Source: Miscanthus floridulus (Eukaryota; Streptophyta; Magnoliopsida; Poales; Poaceae). Taken from it: 64,000 nt of DNA. Location: contig NC_089584.1 of the NCBI RefSeq assembly GCF_019320115.1, forward strand, positions 77,753,260-77,817,259. The letters are read 5' to 3'. Numbering within the stretch: the first letter of the stretch is position 1; each line of letters opens with the position of its first letter. The notes beneath the pieces are model-generated. The model saw nothing but the letters and a program-made list of their open reading frames with translations. It did not search any database and was not told where the DNA came from. The translations under genes and the position numbers were made by a program. Of the stretch, positions 47,449-59,300 are shown piece by piece.

Positions 47449-50400
47449 CTACTCCCGCGGAGGGAGGACCATCTCTTTCAGATTATCCGCTAGGTTTTTC
47501 ACAAGGGGAGCAACCATCTTCTCCATTGCCTCCAGCTCATCATCCTCGTAGATGGATGGGAAACCTTCACTCATCACCTTTAGGTTGATTTCCTTCTCGT
47601 AATGGGCATGGGTGATGGTGAAGGCCTGAGTGATCTTGGCGTGAAAAGCACTCTCCTCAAGCTGGCCCACCCGAGCCGTGATACCTGCGGCACGAGCCGC
47701 GAGCGGGCTAGTCTCCGCTAGCTCCACCACCTTTAGGGCATCAAGGACCACCCCGACCATAGCTTGCAAAAGATCGTGCTCATCGCTCTCAACCTGAAGG
47801 GCCCTTCGTGCATGGGCAACCTCTTTTTCCAGCTTAACGGAGATGTTTTCGGTGCTCAACCTTCGGCTCACCGCGTCACCGAGATCTGCCTGGAGAGAGA
47901 GGACCACCTCGACATCCTCATCCACCTTCTGCTGAAGGGCTGTGGCCCTACTCTTGGCCTTCCACCGGAGGTCCCGCTCCATCTCCAGCTCCTTCAGGAC
48001 CTCGCTGACCTTCTCATTAGCCACGGCATTCCTCTACAGTAGCTCGTCTCGCTCCTTTTGGAGCCTGGCGATCTCCTCCCCATCTAGCTTGGACCTCGCC
48101 GACAAATCCTCGAACATCCCATGGGCCTCCTCCGCGTCTTGACGCGCCTGGGCCTCCCGCTCCTAGGCGGCAGCAGGCTGTGCGGCCATGTCTACTCGTA
48201 GTTGGGCCTCCTCGGAGAGGCGATCCCACTCCACCTTCTGCTCATGGAGGAATCAGGATTTATTCCAGCTATGAGCAACAAGAACCTGAAGAGGAAGAAG
48301 ACTGGTATCAAAAATGCAAAAACACAAAAACATGCGAAGAAAGAAGAAAATCAAGCGAATACCTGGGTAGTAGGAACAACAATTTCACGTAGGGCTCCTC
48401 TGGCCTGGTCCAGGGCCTCCAGCATGGTCGAAATTCTGATGTCAAGCACCTCCCGCTCCATGCTCTCGAAATGATCATCGAGCGAGAAAAGAGCCAATGT
48501 CGGGTCCTGAGTGGCCATCCACTGAAGCGGCGCCTCCCCCCACGTGGGGGAGCGGCTTCCTCCCAACAAAGGGGCTAGGGGCGGCTCCCTCCTAACCCTA
48601 TGCGGCACCACCGCCGCACTCGAGGACCCTCCAACTGGACCCTCCTCCATCTAGGCTGCTTCGAGCGCCACGAGCGGATCCACCTGGGCCCCTGGTGGCG
48701 TGGATTGCACTATGCCCTCGAGCGCCACCACGGCTGTGCCCGGCTGATCCTAGCTTGGTGCGGTCATGACCACCTCCACTGGTGGTATGCGGCCCTCGGC
48801 CAGCTGTACCACGTCCGCCATGGAGGAAGCCGCCTGCTCAGTAACCTCCGTGGGCGTGGGCACCACCACAGATGCCGTCGGGTTGGCCAACGTAGATCCA
48901 ATGTCGGCACCACCCCTACCCGAAACAGGGGTGATGCCAGGCGACGCCATCTGTCCCACTTGAATGGCGAGACTCTTCTTGGGCGCCAGCCCTAGGGGGT
49001 GACCCGTCCGCAAGAACCTACACAAAGGTAATAGCCATTAGATCAAAATAGAAATGGAAAAAGGATGAAAACAGGGGAATCAGCAGCTCACGTTGACGTC
49101 CTCGGCCAGCGGAAGCGTTTTGGGGACAGATCCCCAGATCCCTGCCCTAACTCATTTGGGCAGGACCGTTTCGAGCCTGCCCCTGCTCTAGGGTAGGGGG
49201 GCTCACCTCGTGGGGCATGGCACCAGAGCCGCTCCCCTCCATCGTCTCATGGGGCATGGCACCAGAGCCACTCCCCTCCACCATCACCTCGTGGTCGACA
49301 GCGGCAGGCCCGCTTTCCTCCATCCACCGATCCTCGGCCAGCACGCCGTGCGAAACGGTAGACTCGTTGGCCTCCACCGACCTCACCGATTCACTTCCCT
49401 CCACGTGGAACGGGAAGGGTCCCTGCACGGACGGGTGGCCACTTGTCAGCGTGTCCTCGTCCTCCAGGATGTCCCAATCCATGCCGATGGCTACCTCGTT
49501 GTCATCGTCATCATCGTCGTCGTCATCCTCACTGCTCATGTCCTCTCCCCGATCTTGTGCCTCCTGCTTCAGTCGTTTTGCCTTCTTCATCTGCTCCCTT
49601 GCTTCCTTGTCCTGCTCGGCCGCGAGTCGATTCATCGCCACCATGGCCTTGTACTTTGGCAGTAGAACCAGACTATCCTTGAAGACTAGCCCCCTCGGCT
49701 GGTCCCAACATCACAAAAGCAAGTATTAAAAAATGGAGATTCAGGAAAAAGAAAAGAGCACGGGAGAAGAGGGCTTATGAATTTGAAGAACCTAGGTTCT
49801 GGCCGCATTGGGGGATGTCCAGGCACCGGATACACAATGTCGAGGACACTACCTTTGGAATCCTTCGTCGGCTCTGTCACCTCCTTAATGCGCTGCACCA
49901 CTTCTGAAAAAGGGAGTGCCTCATCAACAAGCACCGTCCCCTCGAACAACATTTTAGGCATCATCCGATGCAGGGGAACCATGCACGCCATTAGCGGTGC
50001 CACCCTCCTCGCATGATAGGCGTCGATAATCCCCATCCCCTTTATGCCCCGATCCTTCAGGGCTTGAAGGGCGGAAAGAAGGTCAGAGAGGTGTTTCTTG
50101 TCTTTGGACTGGACGCCCCAGCTCCACGACTCCGGAGCCTCTTCGATAAGGCATCCAGTGTACTTCGGTAGGGTGGCACTCGCATCATCCCTAACATAAA
50201 ACCACTGCGAGTGCCATCCCTTATTGGATGTTGCCAGATGCATGTATGGGTAACCCCTCGACCGGGTATGGTGCAGATGAATGCTGGCACATCCCATTGG
50301 CGCATTCACATCTTTCCCCCCCAATCTTCCTCTTCGACAAACTAATGTTAAAGAAATACTGCCACAGATCAAAATGGGGATCGATCCCTAGGAAACCCTC

Positions 50401-50691
50401 GCACAGGGCAACAAACGCCGCCATATGTTGAACCCCATTGGGAGTTAGATGCTGTAGCTCCACCTCATAATAATCCAGCAGCCCCCGAAGGAATCTATGC
50501 GTGGGTACCACAAATCCCCGCTCATGGAAGATGGCGAAAGAAATGACATACCCTTCGAGCAGCACTAGCTCACCCTCGTTGCTAGGTAGCAGCCACTCCT
50601 GGATGGCGGATAGTGGGCGGAGAAGGCCACGGTGGACGAGGCCCTCCAAACACCGTGGGGTGATGCTAGATCTACCCCACAACTCCATCAA
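47449..50691 (-). pseudogene. Tat antisense gene: Transposase_28-like domain with coiled-coil C-terminus
   Basis: The minus-strand reading starts at about 50691. The N-terminal block (AIFHERGFVVPTHRFLRGLL, DYYEVELQHLTPNGVQHMAA, CEGFLGIDPHFDLW, 50560-50350) matches my memory of PF04195 (Transposase_28, 'putative gypsy type transposon'). A frameshift at a G run near 50310 leads to WHSQWFYVRDDA and SKDKKHLSDLLSALQALKDR (to about 49780). Further exon-like blocks follow: an acidic part with nine consecutive Asp (49147-49700), 48750-49025, 48351-48650, and a coiled-coil end (RALQVESDEHDLLQAM, HYEKEINLKVMSEGFPSIYE) at 47449-48024. The AT-rich gaps near 49700-49760, 49030-49090 and 48250-48350 look like introns. 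Antisense ORFs of this type are known in Tat elements; function is unknown. Confidence 0.75.
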
Positions 50692-51465
50692 AGCAATTGG
50701 GGAGAAAGGTGGGTGCGAGCTCGACGGTGGCTACGGGGCAGGCGCAAGCTTGACGGCGGCTGCAACATGGATGCAAGCTAGCTGACAGTGGCGGCACGGG
50801 CATAGGAGGCTGGGGCGATTGGTGGTGGGTGTCTCGAGACGCAGAGGCAAGGGAGCGAAATACGGAACCATGGGGGTGAACCCTGTGGTTTTATAGGGGC
50901 AACGGACGCAAGAAGGGCAACCGTCCGCCTTGATCTCTAGGCCTGCCATGCACCCCACTACGTCACAGCGCAAGACACGCGCCTGCAGTCCCTATCCTCT
51001 CCCACCAAAAAATCGTGGTGGACGGTTCGCCTTCCCCAGGCGAATCCGGACTCTACCCGTCTAGAAAACGTAGGTCATGGAGATTTTTTCTCTCTTTGGC
51101 CCACCTAAGGTCCAGAAGCTCAGTGACCGGCCCAACTAGGGATGGGTCCGTGAACAATCCAAAATCAAGGGCACAAGCATTACTGAGGTCTCGATCCATG
51201 GTCGAGCCCTGGCTAGGTCGGCCCTGAATAAAATCCCCACGAACGGGATACCATGACCCCCTCGAAAAATATCCAGTTGATAAAAAACTAAGTCCTTCAG
51301 CCTTACCTGCGAAGGATCCGATACAACCCCCCGGGCGACTCTACTCGAAACACCCGAGGGCTCGGGGGCTACACCCATCGGGTGCACTCGCGCACACCCT
51401 CTGGCAAAGTAACTTTGACAAAATCAAAAAACACCCTCCAGGCGGTTCTACTCGAATCACCTAGA
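50692..51465. other. Tat region between the antisense gene and the polypurine tract
   Basis: No coding sequence is recognised. It would hold the promoter and 5' leader of the antisense gene, but I see no clear TATA box. A polypurine-like GAGGGCTCGGGGGCTAC at about 51355-51371 precedes the true tract by about 110 bp. Confidence 0.5.
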
Positions 51466-51479
51466 GGCTTAGGGGCTAC
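51466..51479 (+). other. Tat polypurine tract
   Basis: GGCTTAGGGGCTAC lies immediately before the 3' LTR. It is a slightly decayed form of the GGCTCGGGGGCTAC motif typical of grass Tat elements. Confidence 0.8.
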
Positions 51480-52856
51480 TATCGGGGACCTAATACCAGG
51501 GTATCCCAAAAGGTGGAACCAATAACCATCGAACGTTAAAAACTTCTGGACGCATAAGGACGCCATTTCGTCCCTTGTTTGAATGACAGGAGTTTGGTTC
51601 CGCCTCGCCTGATGCCTTTTGAGATAGCTCTGCCTTGCTCAAGGGCTCAGGGTTAGTCTCCGTCTCACCTGATGCCTTTAGGGCGGGCTTGGTCTTGCCC
51701 GAGGGCCGAGGGGTAGACTCCGCCTCGCCCGACCCCAGAGGGGCAGGGTCGGTCTCGCCCAAGAGATAGGGATTGGTCTCCGTTTTGCCCGACGACAAGG
51801 AACGAGCTTCGCCCTGCTCGATATCCAATACTGGTTTCATCTTACCTAAACAACTTCTCCCCATTCCCTCAAGATGATGGGTATAGGGCAAGACAAGATG
51901 TTCGGGTCAACCATGGCTCCAAGGACCATACCCTGTGCCCTGGCAGGAAAAGTGCTGCTAGGGAACGACATGACAGGTGCTTTAGACCCTTTCGGGTGCC
52001 ACAGAGCCCAAAAGGTATTACAGGTGTGAACTCCTCACCCTATAGAGTTGTAAGCGCCGCCTTCAGCCCTAGGACATAGAACCCAACGAAGATATACGAC
52101 AACCGCTATGCTCTAGAAAAGGATTTGCTATATCCACGAACGATGGATATTTCGTCACCATGCCATGGACCCGAGGGAGCGGCGCCCGCTTCCCGACCCC
52201 TCAGGTCCACCAAGTCAGAAGACCTTGACCACGGCGTTACTCCGGACCCCGACCCCTCGTCCCTCCGACGAAGACTCACAGGAACCAGAAGGAGTGCGGA
52301 GCAAGGCTGGGAGAGGCTAATAAGTCAAAACCACTGTACTACAGCCCATACCCTGCGTAGGGCAGCATTCTATAATCAACCTGACATTCTACAGAGACAT
52401 CAATAGTATTGTAGGCGCTTATCTTCCTTCGTACTCATCAGAATGAAGAACCAGGCCAGGTAGACGTGAGCCACAAGACTAAGTAGAGTACGCATCCTAA
52501 AGCCCTCACCCTTGTAAAAGCCAGCCCCTTCCTCTATAAAAGGGGATGCGCTTCCTCCATCAAAGGGACGGACTTTTGACCGAACAATTCAAGACACACA
52601 CACACATAGTCAGGCTGCTACCAAGCTCTTGACCTCCTTTCAACCCTTCCATCAGAGACTTGGGACCAGTCCCTCTCTCGATCGTTTGTACCCCCTGCTA
52701 CAACCGTTCACGATGCTAATAACACGAGTAGCAACCAACTGGACATAGGGACATTCGGCCCAAACAAATATAAATCTTATGTCCTTTAGCGCACCATCCG
52801 AGCCTAACGCGCATTACTATAAATTTACTTGCCGGTGTTCGTACGAAACACCGACA
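51480..52856 (+). repeat. Tat element 3' LTR (1377 bp)
   Basis: Aligns with 36404-37778 end to end, including the short repeats (51599-51811) and the TATA box (52534-52543). It finishes CACCGACA and is followed by TGATT and the rest of the chromovirus LTR. Confidence 0.95.
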
Positions 52857-55800
52857 TGATTCAATTGCGATATCTGGACAAGGCTGAATATATATAATGC
52901 AACAATTGGTTCCAACCAATTCCTATACTTAATGCACCATCAACAATAAGAGAGACTCAAGATATTTATAAAAACATGGGAGACTTAATATGCTCCGGGG
53001 CTTGCCTTTCAGGAAAGAGGACGGTTGGTGGTCAGGGCACTCGGGCAACTCCTCCTCGGCGGCCGCTTTGTCGATTTCCTGCACCTCGGGCTCCTCCTCC
53101 TGGCTCGCTTCCTCGAATTCCAGCAGTGTCACTCCCTCCGGCACACCTATTGCATGTATGCGCATAATAAATATCATGGATGCACATGAACGAAGTTAGA
53201 AATGCTTGGAGAATGCACATGCTTACTGCAGTCCGCATTTTCCGACTTAAGCTCTATTCAAATCACTTTAACTTACCAAGTTTATACAATCTAATGTACA
53301 ATTGCTCATCTTCAGTTAAGGACCTAGCACCTGCACCTAAGCATGTTCTCAAGTTAGGCTAGCACCTAAACAATCAACAAGAACATCACAACTGATCACC
53401 CACAATTATTCGTATTTCAGCAAAATAGAAACTTATATAGCGGTACCGTAAACTGACCAAAACTGGAGATCTACAAATCGAAATGATAGGCAACAAGACA
53501 ATTTGGAAACCTTGTGAAATTGGCTACAATTCATCTTCATACCTCAAGGCATGATTCCAACCTTTACCAGGTCGAATTTACAAAACCACATAATCAGGCC
53601 CCACAAGATAGAGAGCAAGCAAAACTGTGATCTAACTTTGAACGACTATAGCTCCTAAACTACTGAGCCAAATATAACCAAATTTTGATAGGAGCTAGAT
53701 ACATAAGTTATCTACAACTTTTGTATTCACCACATTCCTAGCAAACCAAAATATCATGGGGAACTTTGTAAAGTCCCAAAAACTATCCAGAAAAACATAA
53801 TACCAGGAAATATTTATTAGCTTATGTTGTAAACAAATAATTGGACAAAACTAACTCTACTCACTTATCACACATATCACAAGAACACCAGAAAGTACAC
53901 TGTTCACCACCAATTCATTTCTATTAATGCCTTTCTTTATTTTATTTAATTAATTAGGGGAAATGGTAAACATATATGGAAACTACACCATTTAATCTAC
54001 AAAAATTATAGTAGGTACCACATGCTCCAAGTAGACTACTATAGATATTTCACATCATTTGAGCAAGTATGACATCCTATACAAAAATAACAAGGCATAA
54101 AGGCTTAAAATGACATAATTAGGAAACCCTAGTGAAAAGTGTCAAGCAACAGATTTTATATTTTTTCTAGCATCCTTAAGGTACTAGGACATTCCCCACA
54201 AAATTTCATGGTCATTGGATTCATAGATAAATTACAAAAATTCACACAAGGATCATTCAATGATAAAAGGAAAATCTATAACTCAAAAACCATACATGCA
54301 ATGACTCTCAAGTTTTAACCAGTGCTTCTACTAAGCGAGAATACCTCACCAACAAAATTTCATAATTTTTGGAGCATAGGAACTCAAGATATAGTTTAAA
54401 CAAGTTTGCATGCATTTAAAAACACATTTCAAGTTTCAATTTAATTCATCCAAAACTTCCACTACAAGTGTTCATGTCATATTTTTTCTAAATACTACAC
54501 GTCACTGTGATCCTAACAAAATTAGAACCACCAAATTTGGATCTACAAAACTCAAGATATAGATTTTACAAAATATCATCAAAATCAGAACAAATGAACT
54601 AGCTTTCTATAGCATAGTGACTGATAGCAGGGACCCGCATGTCAGTAGGCCCCACCTATCATCAACACAAAATAGGGGATGACGCTTGCGACGGCGCAGA
54701 AATGGCGTAGCTCGCCAGCGGTGAGGACTCCGGCGATGGGGAGGGTACCTCCGCGTTCGCCATGACTTCCCGCATCGATTAAACCCCTAAACCTAGACGC
54801 TAGGGAACCCTAGGCACGTCAGCCACGGCGCATGGCGGCTCACCATGGCGCACGGCGGTGCTTGGCTGTGTTCCAGCGTGGCTGGTCCGGTAATGGCGGT
54901 AGCGTCATCACCGGAGCATCTACTTGCGATGGTGAAGGCTAGGCGAGGGCTAGGGAAGAACGAGAGAGGTTGTGCTATGCTAGCCATGGTGAGCTCCAAC
55001 GACTCCGGTGAGGTACGACGGCGACGGAAACCAAAAATGTGGCCACTACCTTGGTTTGCCGGCCCAACGGCGAGGTGGAAGAGCTAAAGGAGGCTACGGT
55101 GGAGCTTCGGGCTAGCTGGAGGCAGCGTTTTCACGGTGGTGAGGGAGCTAGGTGATGGCACGTGCTCGGTGGCAATGGCGGAGCCGATGCGCTGCTGCTG
55201 CTGCTACGAGCGGGGAAGGCGACGGAGGGTGAAGGAGAGTGAGCAGAGAGGCAGGAGGACGTGGCTTCAATCGGACAACACCGGGCAACGGTGTTTGGCC
55301 AGCCACGGCGTGTGGCGACCACACGGTGGCAGCGGCCTATTGCCAGTTGGCCCTGTAGCGCGAAGCTGATTCAGTTATCAGAGCGAAGGAACTGGCCTGA
55401 CAGCGAGTTTTTGTCCCTTCCAAATTCCAAATCGGTGGCGAGTTAGCAGGATCTCCTTGAATCAAAGTTGCATAGCTACAATAGGTCTACAATTGTTCTA
55501 TAGAAACCTTCAGCTAATTCGCAATGAATCACGAGTTACATTAATCCAAAGTCAGCTCCAACAAACTGTAAATGCAACTATGACTTAGAAATTTTTCTAA
55601 GTGTAGAATCAGCACCCAAACCTGACTTGTGGGCCATGTTTGAGACTGTTCCACACATTTTCATGACTTGGCCTCTAAACAAAGTTTGTTCCATATATAC
55701 TTTGCTACAACTTTGCTTTAGGTTGCTTAGACATGCAAACACTCTAAGCTACACTTTTTAAACAGTCAAACCCAGGAGCTCTAGGGGTCTAAAATAATCA

Positions 55801-56238
55801 AACCCTAACTTGGAAACCCAATTAGGCAAAATGATCAACATGAGCATTGTTCCTAATGACATTCTAAGTATAACTAAGTTGCTTAAGAGGATAATTAGCC
55901 ACACCACACATTGGTCACACCAAAATCAAGCATCACATGTATTGAAACAAGGAAAACAAGTGACTTTGTTACTTCTGTTTCAAAACCATGTTTTATGTGT
56001 TTCATGAGTTTGTGGCATTGTACTTGCTAACCTTGTTTCACTAAAGTGTGTTGCACATGTTGCACTTGAGCGTTACACACTATGCATTTCCTAAAACAAT
56101 CACACATAGAATGTAACAATATGTTACAATGTTTCAAAAGTATGTTTCAGACAATTCCAAACTCATGAATGGATGAATGATGCTCATGTTTATGGAATGC
56201 AAGTGCAAATGTGGAAGCCAAACACCTGGGGTGTTACA
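52857..56238 (-). repeat. Chromovirus 5' LTR, second part
   Basis: Continues 25050-28431 of the other LTR copy through to GGGGTGTTACA. The flanking CTGAT (56239-56243) is the right copy of the chromovirus target duplication. Similar short frames to those of the first LTR (52929-53238, 54793-55369) are LTR sequence. Confidence 0.95.
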
Positions 56239-56969
56239 CTGATGCTGTATTATACATCACGTCAAGTGATTAACATCTTTTACCTATCGTTGTTGATTTA
56301 CCTGTCAAAAATCTTGTTTTACTACTGTAGCACTGTACAGAGCTTCAAGCAAAATTTATATACATACAGAAGCACACAGATTTGACATAAGACTTGTGAA
56401 CTAAGAGCACCAACTATCTATGATTCATCCATTCATCTCTAACAGTCGAATTAAAATCATAAAAAGAGCATGACCAATCTAAAAATTATCTCTAAAATAA
56501 AAAAATAGAAAAAAGAAAGGTGGACCAAAAAATTCATCTCAAAACAACAAAAGAAATAATCCAAAAAAAACCCTACAAAAATACAAATTACAATTCTGAA
56601 ATGTGCTGGACAAGTTCCATTTAACCAATCCAGCGAGGAACATCTGGATATAAAACAACTTATCATGCTGGTTCATGTGGAATACAGGCAGCACACATAT
56701 ATACTTTTATTTACACCAATTCTTCTTTCATATATACTAGCAAGGAGGTACGTACTCCTAGCAGATATAGCATAGGAGCTTAAAAAAATATGAAATTAGT
56801 CAGGTTAAAAATTATTCAAGGCACATTAGGGTAAAATGAAACCCAAAAGTACTTGATGCAAATATCAGGTAATCAAGAAAAGAATGCACATCATGTAATT
56901 CTATTTTGGAATAGAATGAGCTGCAACTCTGCTGATAAATATAGCCATGTATGTGGGAGCATTCAACAG
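56239..56969 (+). repeat. Foldback left arm, inner half
   Basis: Reverse complement of 56981-57705. The last 29 bases (56941-56969) pair perfectly with the first 29 of the right arm. Confidence 0.95.
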
Positions 56970-56980
56970 CAAATGTTCAA
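56970..56980. other. Foldback loop (11 nt)
   Basis: CAAATGTTCAA lies at the exact centre between the two arms. Such a short spacer means the DNA or RNA could fold back along the whole arm length. Confidence 0.92.
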
Positions 56981-58392
56981 CTGTTGAATGCTCCCACATA
57001 CATGGCTATATTTATCAGCAGAGTTGCAGCTCATTCTATTCCAAAATAGAATTATATGATGTGCATTCTTTTCTTGATTACCTGATATTTGCATCAAGTA
57101 CTTTTGGGTTTCATTTTACCCTAATGTGCCTTGAATAATTTTTAACCTGACTAATTTCATATTTTTTAAGCTCCTATGCTATATCTGCTAGGAGTACGTA
57201 CCTCCTTGCTAGTACATATGAAAGAAGAATTGATGTAAATAAAAGTACATGTGTGCTGCTTGTATTCCGCATGAACCAGCATGATAAGTTGTTTTATATC
57301 CAGATGTTCCTCGCTGGATTGGTTAAATGAAGCTTGTCCAGCACATTTCAGACTTGTAATTTGTATTTTTGCAGGTTTTTTTGGATTATTTCTTTTGTTG
57401 TTTTGAGATGAATTTTTTGGTCCACCTTTCTATTTTCTATTTTTTTATTTTAGAGATAATTTTTAGATTGATCATGCTCTTTTTATGATTTTAATTTGAC
57501 TGTTAGAGATGAATGGGTGAATCATAGATAGTTGGTGCTCTTAGTTCACAAGTCTTATGTCAAATCTGTGTGCTTCTGTATGTATATAAATTTTGCTTGA
57601 AGCTCTATATAGTGCTACAGTAATAAGACAAGATTTCTGACAGGTAAATCTACAACGATAGGTAAAAGATGTTAATCACTTGACGTGATGTATAATACAA
57701 CATCAGGACGAAGAACCACAAGGAACATGTAAATGAAAGGCATCAAGGAACAATCTTGTACGCCTTTAGCTTGTCGATCCATGTGGCGACTCGCCAAGGA
57801 CTTGACCATGTTCCGGAAGTCGAGAAACCCGTGCTCCTTGCTCTTGTTCCTACTGTCCAAGTCCCTCGTCTTGATGCTGACCAGACACCCGCATAAACTT
57901 TCGGCGAGTGCCAGAGGCCAGACGGCGACGGGGAGGCGTGCAGGTGCAGCAGGGCCAACCGGGCACGACAGCGTGGTTCATACGGTGCGCACACGCGACA
58001 CACAGCCTCGGCGCCTGTGCCCTATGTGGCACAGGGACGGGAGAAGTTGTGGAGCGGCGGTGCCAGAGCCAGACCCATACGGCAGGCCGCGGGCGCGTCT
58101 CTCGCGTGTCTTTGGGCGCCGCGGTTTCCGAGGAGCAGCGCATGGAGCCTCGCGCGGGTAGGCCAGGGCCAAGCGATCACGGCGCGGCAGGCCCCGCTAT
58201 GTCAATGGTCAGCCCATCCGGTCGTCGCCACGTCAGCCCCCTGCTGCGCCACCATGCATGACGTGGCACAGACCTTTGGCCGCGCCATGGCAATAGGCGC
58301 AGCCAAAAGTGTTAGATTTGAAAATAAAAAACAGTTAGTGTTAGATTTAAAATTATTTTATAAAAAGTGTTAAAATTAAAAAAAATTACAGT
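56981..58392 (-). repeat. Foldback right arm
   Basis: Uninterrupted arm of about 1.4 kb. Its GC-rich part, 57900-58310, is the reverse complement of 23060-23530. The plus-strand frame 57733-58161 is the mirror of the frame at 23037-23663 in the other arm. Both read in several phases, so neither is accepted as a gene. Confidence 0.9.
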
Positions 58393-59187
58393 GTAAGTCT
58401 TAGAAAGCATAAAGAGGAGCAAGATGCTTATATAGTAGCTCCAGCCCTCCATGATCCTGCAGTAGTACTTGCCTTCTGGTAGGTACATGCGCTGCTCGGA
58501 AGCATGGTGTTACGACGGGCGTCAGGTACCAGCGCAGGGGCCGAGCAAGTGGCTAGGACGGGCGGCAGCAACGAGTCCCAGGCGCCCAGGATTTGTTATC
58601 TATAGATATTCACTGTTCGTTTGAGTTATTTTTCAATTATGAAATATTGTTTTTCTCTCATAACATTTCAGCGTAAACCAAATTTTGACGTAGATTATTC
58701 TTATTTCCTTAATTATAGGATCTATAAGATTGAGTTGCTTGTAAACGCTGAGTGTGTGTGTATATATATATATGGTCCCTTTGGAAATTAGTCAAGCAAG
58801 GCAAATATTGTTGCCTGGCATCAAGGGCCATCTACCATGACTCAGCCTCCCCCACGTTCTCCTCCTCGAGCACGCCTAGGGCAGCCACGGCTGCATCCCT
58901 GCTCAAGCCATGGCGCCCCAACGCCGTCAACCTCGCCCTCGACCTCCAATCTCCTATCCCTACACTCTTCATAGCCACGGCAGGATAAGGATCCTATCAC
59001 ATGGTTTTCTCATGGGCGCTAAAGAGTGATGCAGATTAAACCAAACGAATAGTTTGGTACTAGCAAAAACTAACCCACCTTTCATCCTCTCTAGAAATCA
59101 GAACCATGATTCTTTACTTCAATTTGATGGTGAATTCGTCAACGGGTAGAAGCAATGTAGAAGCTTCGGCATTCCCTTTTCTAACGC
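58393..59187. other. Unique intergenic sequence
   Basis: No gene is recognised. It holds a small (TG)n(TA)n tract (58752-58773) and a stretch near 58610-58685 resembling a decayed copy of the MITE at 59188. A GC-rich 48-codon frame end (about 58842-58988, Ser/Ala-rich) has no recognisable family. Confidence 0.5.
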
Positions 59188-59300
59188 TCTGTTCGCTTGG
59201 CTTATAAGCCGTACTTTTTCAGCCAACGAACAATATTTTTCTCTCACGACAAATTAGCCTACAGTACTTTCAGCCATATCTTATCAGCCAAACGAACAAG
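59188..59300. mobile_element. Small MITE with GTTCGCTTGGCT-type ends
   Basis: About 113 bp with terminal inverted repeats. The left end is CTGTTCGCTTGGCTTATAAG; the right end reads, on the other strand, CTTGTTCGTTTGGCTGATAA. The interior is AT-rich (ATATTTTTCTCTCACGACAA). This is a familiar grass MITE form, but I cannot fix its superfamily because the target duplication is unclear. Confidence 0.75.

Larger units (their letters stand above)
36404..52856 (+). mobile_element. Tat-lineage Ty3/gypsy retrotransposon, 16.5 kb, nested in the chromovirus LTR
   Basis: LTRs at 36404-37778 and 51480-52856 run TGTTGGGG...CACCGACA, with the 3' copy's first bases decayed to TATCGGGG. The target duplication is GGATT (36399-36403) and TGATT (52857-52861), one mismatch. 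The chromovirus LTR sequence is continuous across it when compared with 25050. Internal order: primer site, gag, protease, reverse transcriptase, RNase H, a second RNase H, integrase, then about 7.5 kb including an antisense gene, then a polypurine tract. The extra RNase H and the long 3' region with an antisense ORF are typical of Tat/Retand/RIRE2-like elements. Confidence 0.95.
23695..56238 (-). mobile_element. Ty3/gypsy chromovirus (Tekay-like), minus strand, with 4.7-kb LTRs
   Basis: LTRs occupy 23695-28431 (3' LTR in element sense) and 35039-36403 plus 52857-56238 (5' LTR). In element sense the LTR reads TGTAACACCCCAGG ... TATGACA. The 5-bp target duplication CTGAT is exact at 23690-23694 and 56239-56243. 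The 6.6-kb internal region on the minus strand carries, in order, a primer site, orf0, gag with zinc knuckle, protease, reverse transcriptase, RNase H, integrase and a chromodomain. Integrase following reverse transcriptase defines gypsy, and the terminal chromodomain defines a chromovirus. Frameshifts and many stops make it inactive. Confidence 0.95.
22977..58392. mobile_element. Large foldback element: ~1.4-kb inverted arms, 11-nt loop, opened by a chromovirus
   Basis: The left arm is 22977-23694 plus 56239-56969, the loop is 56970-56980, and the right arm is 56981-58392. The arms are reverse complements over essentially their full length, with scattered substitutions and small indels. The centre is a perfect 29-bp stem. 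Arm composition runs from an AT-rich end (AATTTTAACACTTTTT) through a GC-rich part (about 23060-23600 and 57900-58310) to an AT-rich centre. No transposase is present. I could not find a clear flanking target duplication, so the outer edges are approximate and the transposon class is unknown. It could be a long-TIR element (Mutator-like or foldback) or an inverted duplication. A transcript across the intact structure would form a long hairpin. The chromovirus now separates the left arm halves by 32.5 kb. Confidence 0.85.

Noticed and set aside
56941..57009. MicroRNA precursor at the foldback centre
   Set aside because: The hairpin is far too long (about 1.4 kb) and perfect for a typical plant miRNA precursor; siRNA production is a better hypothesis.
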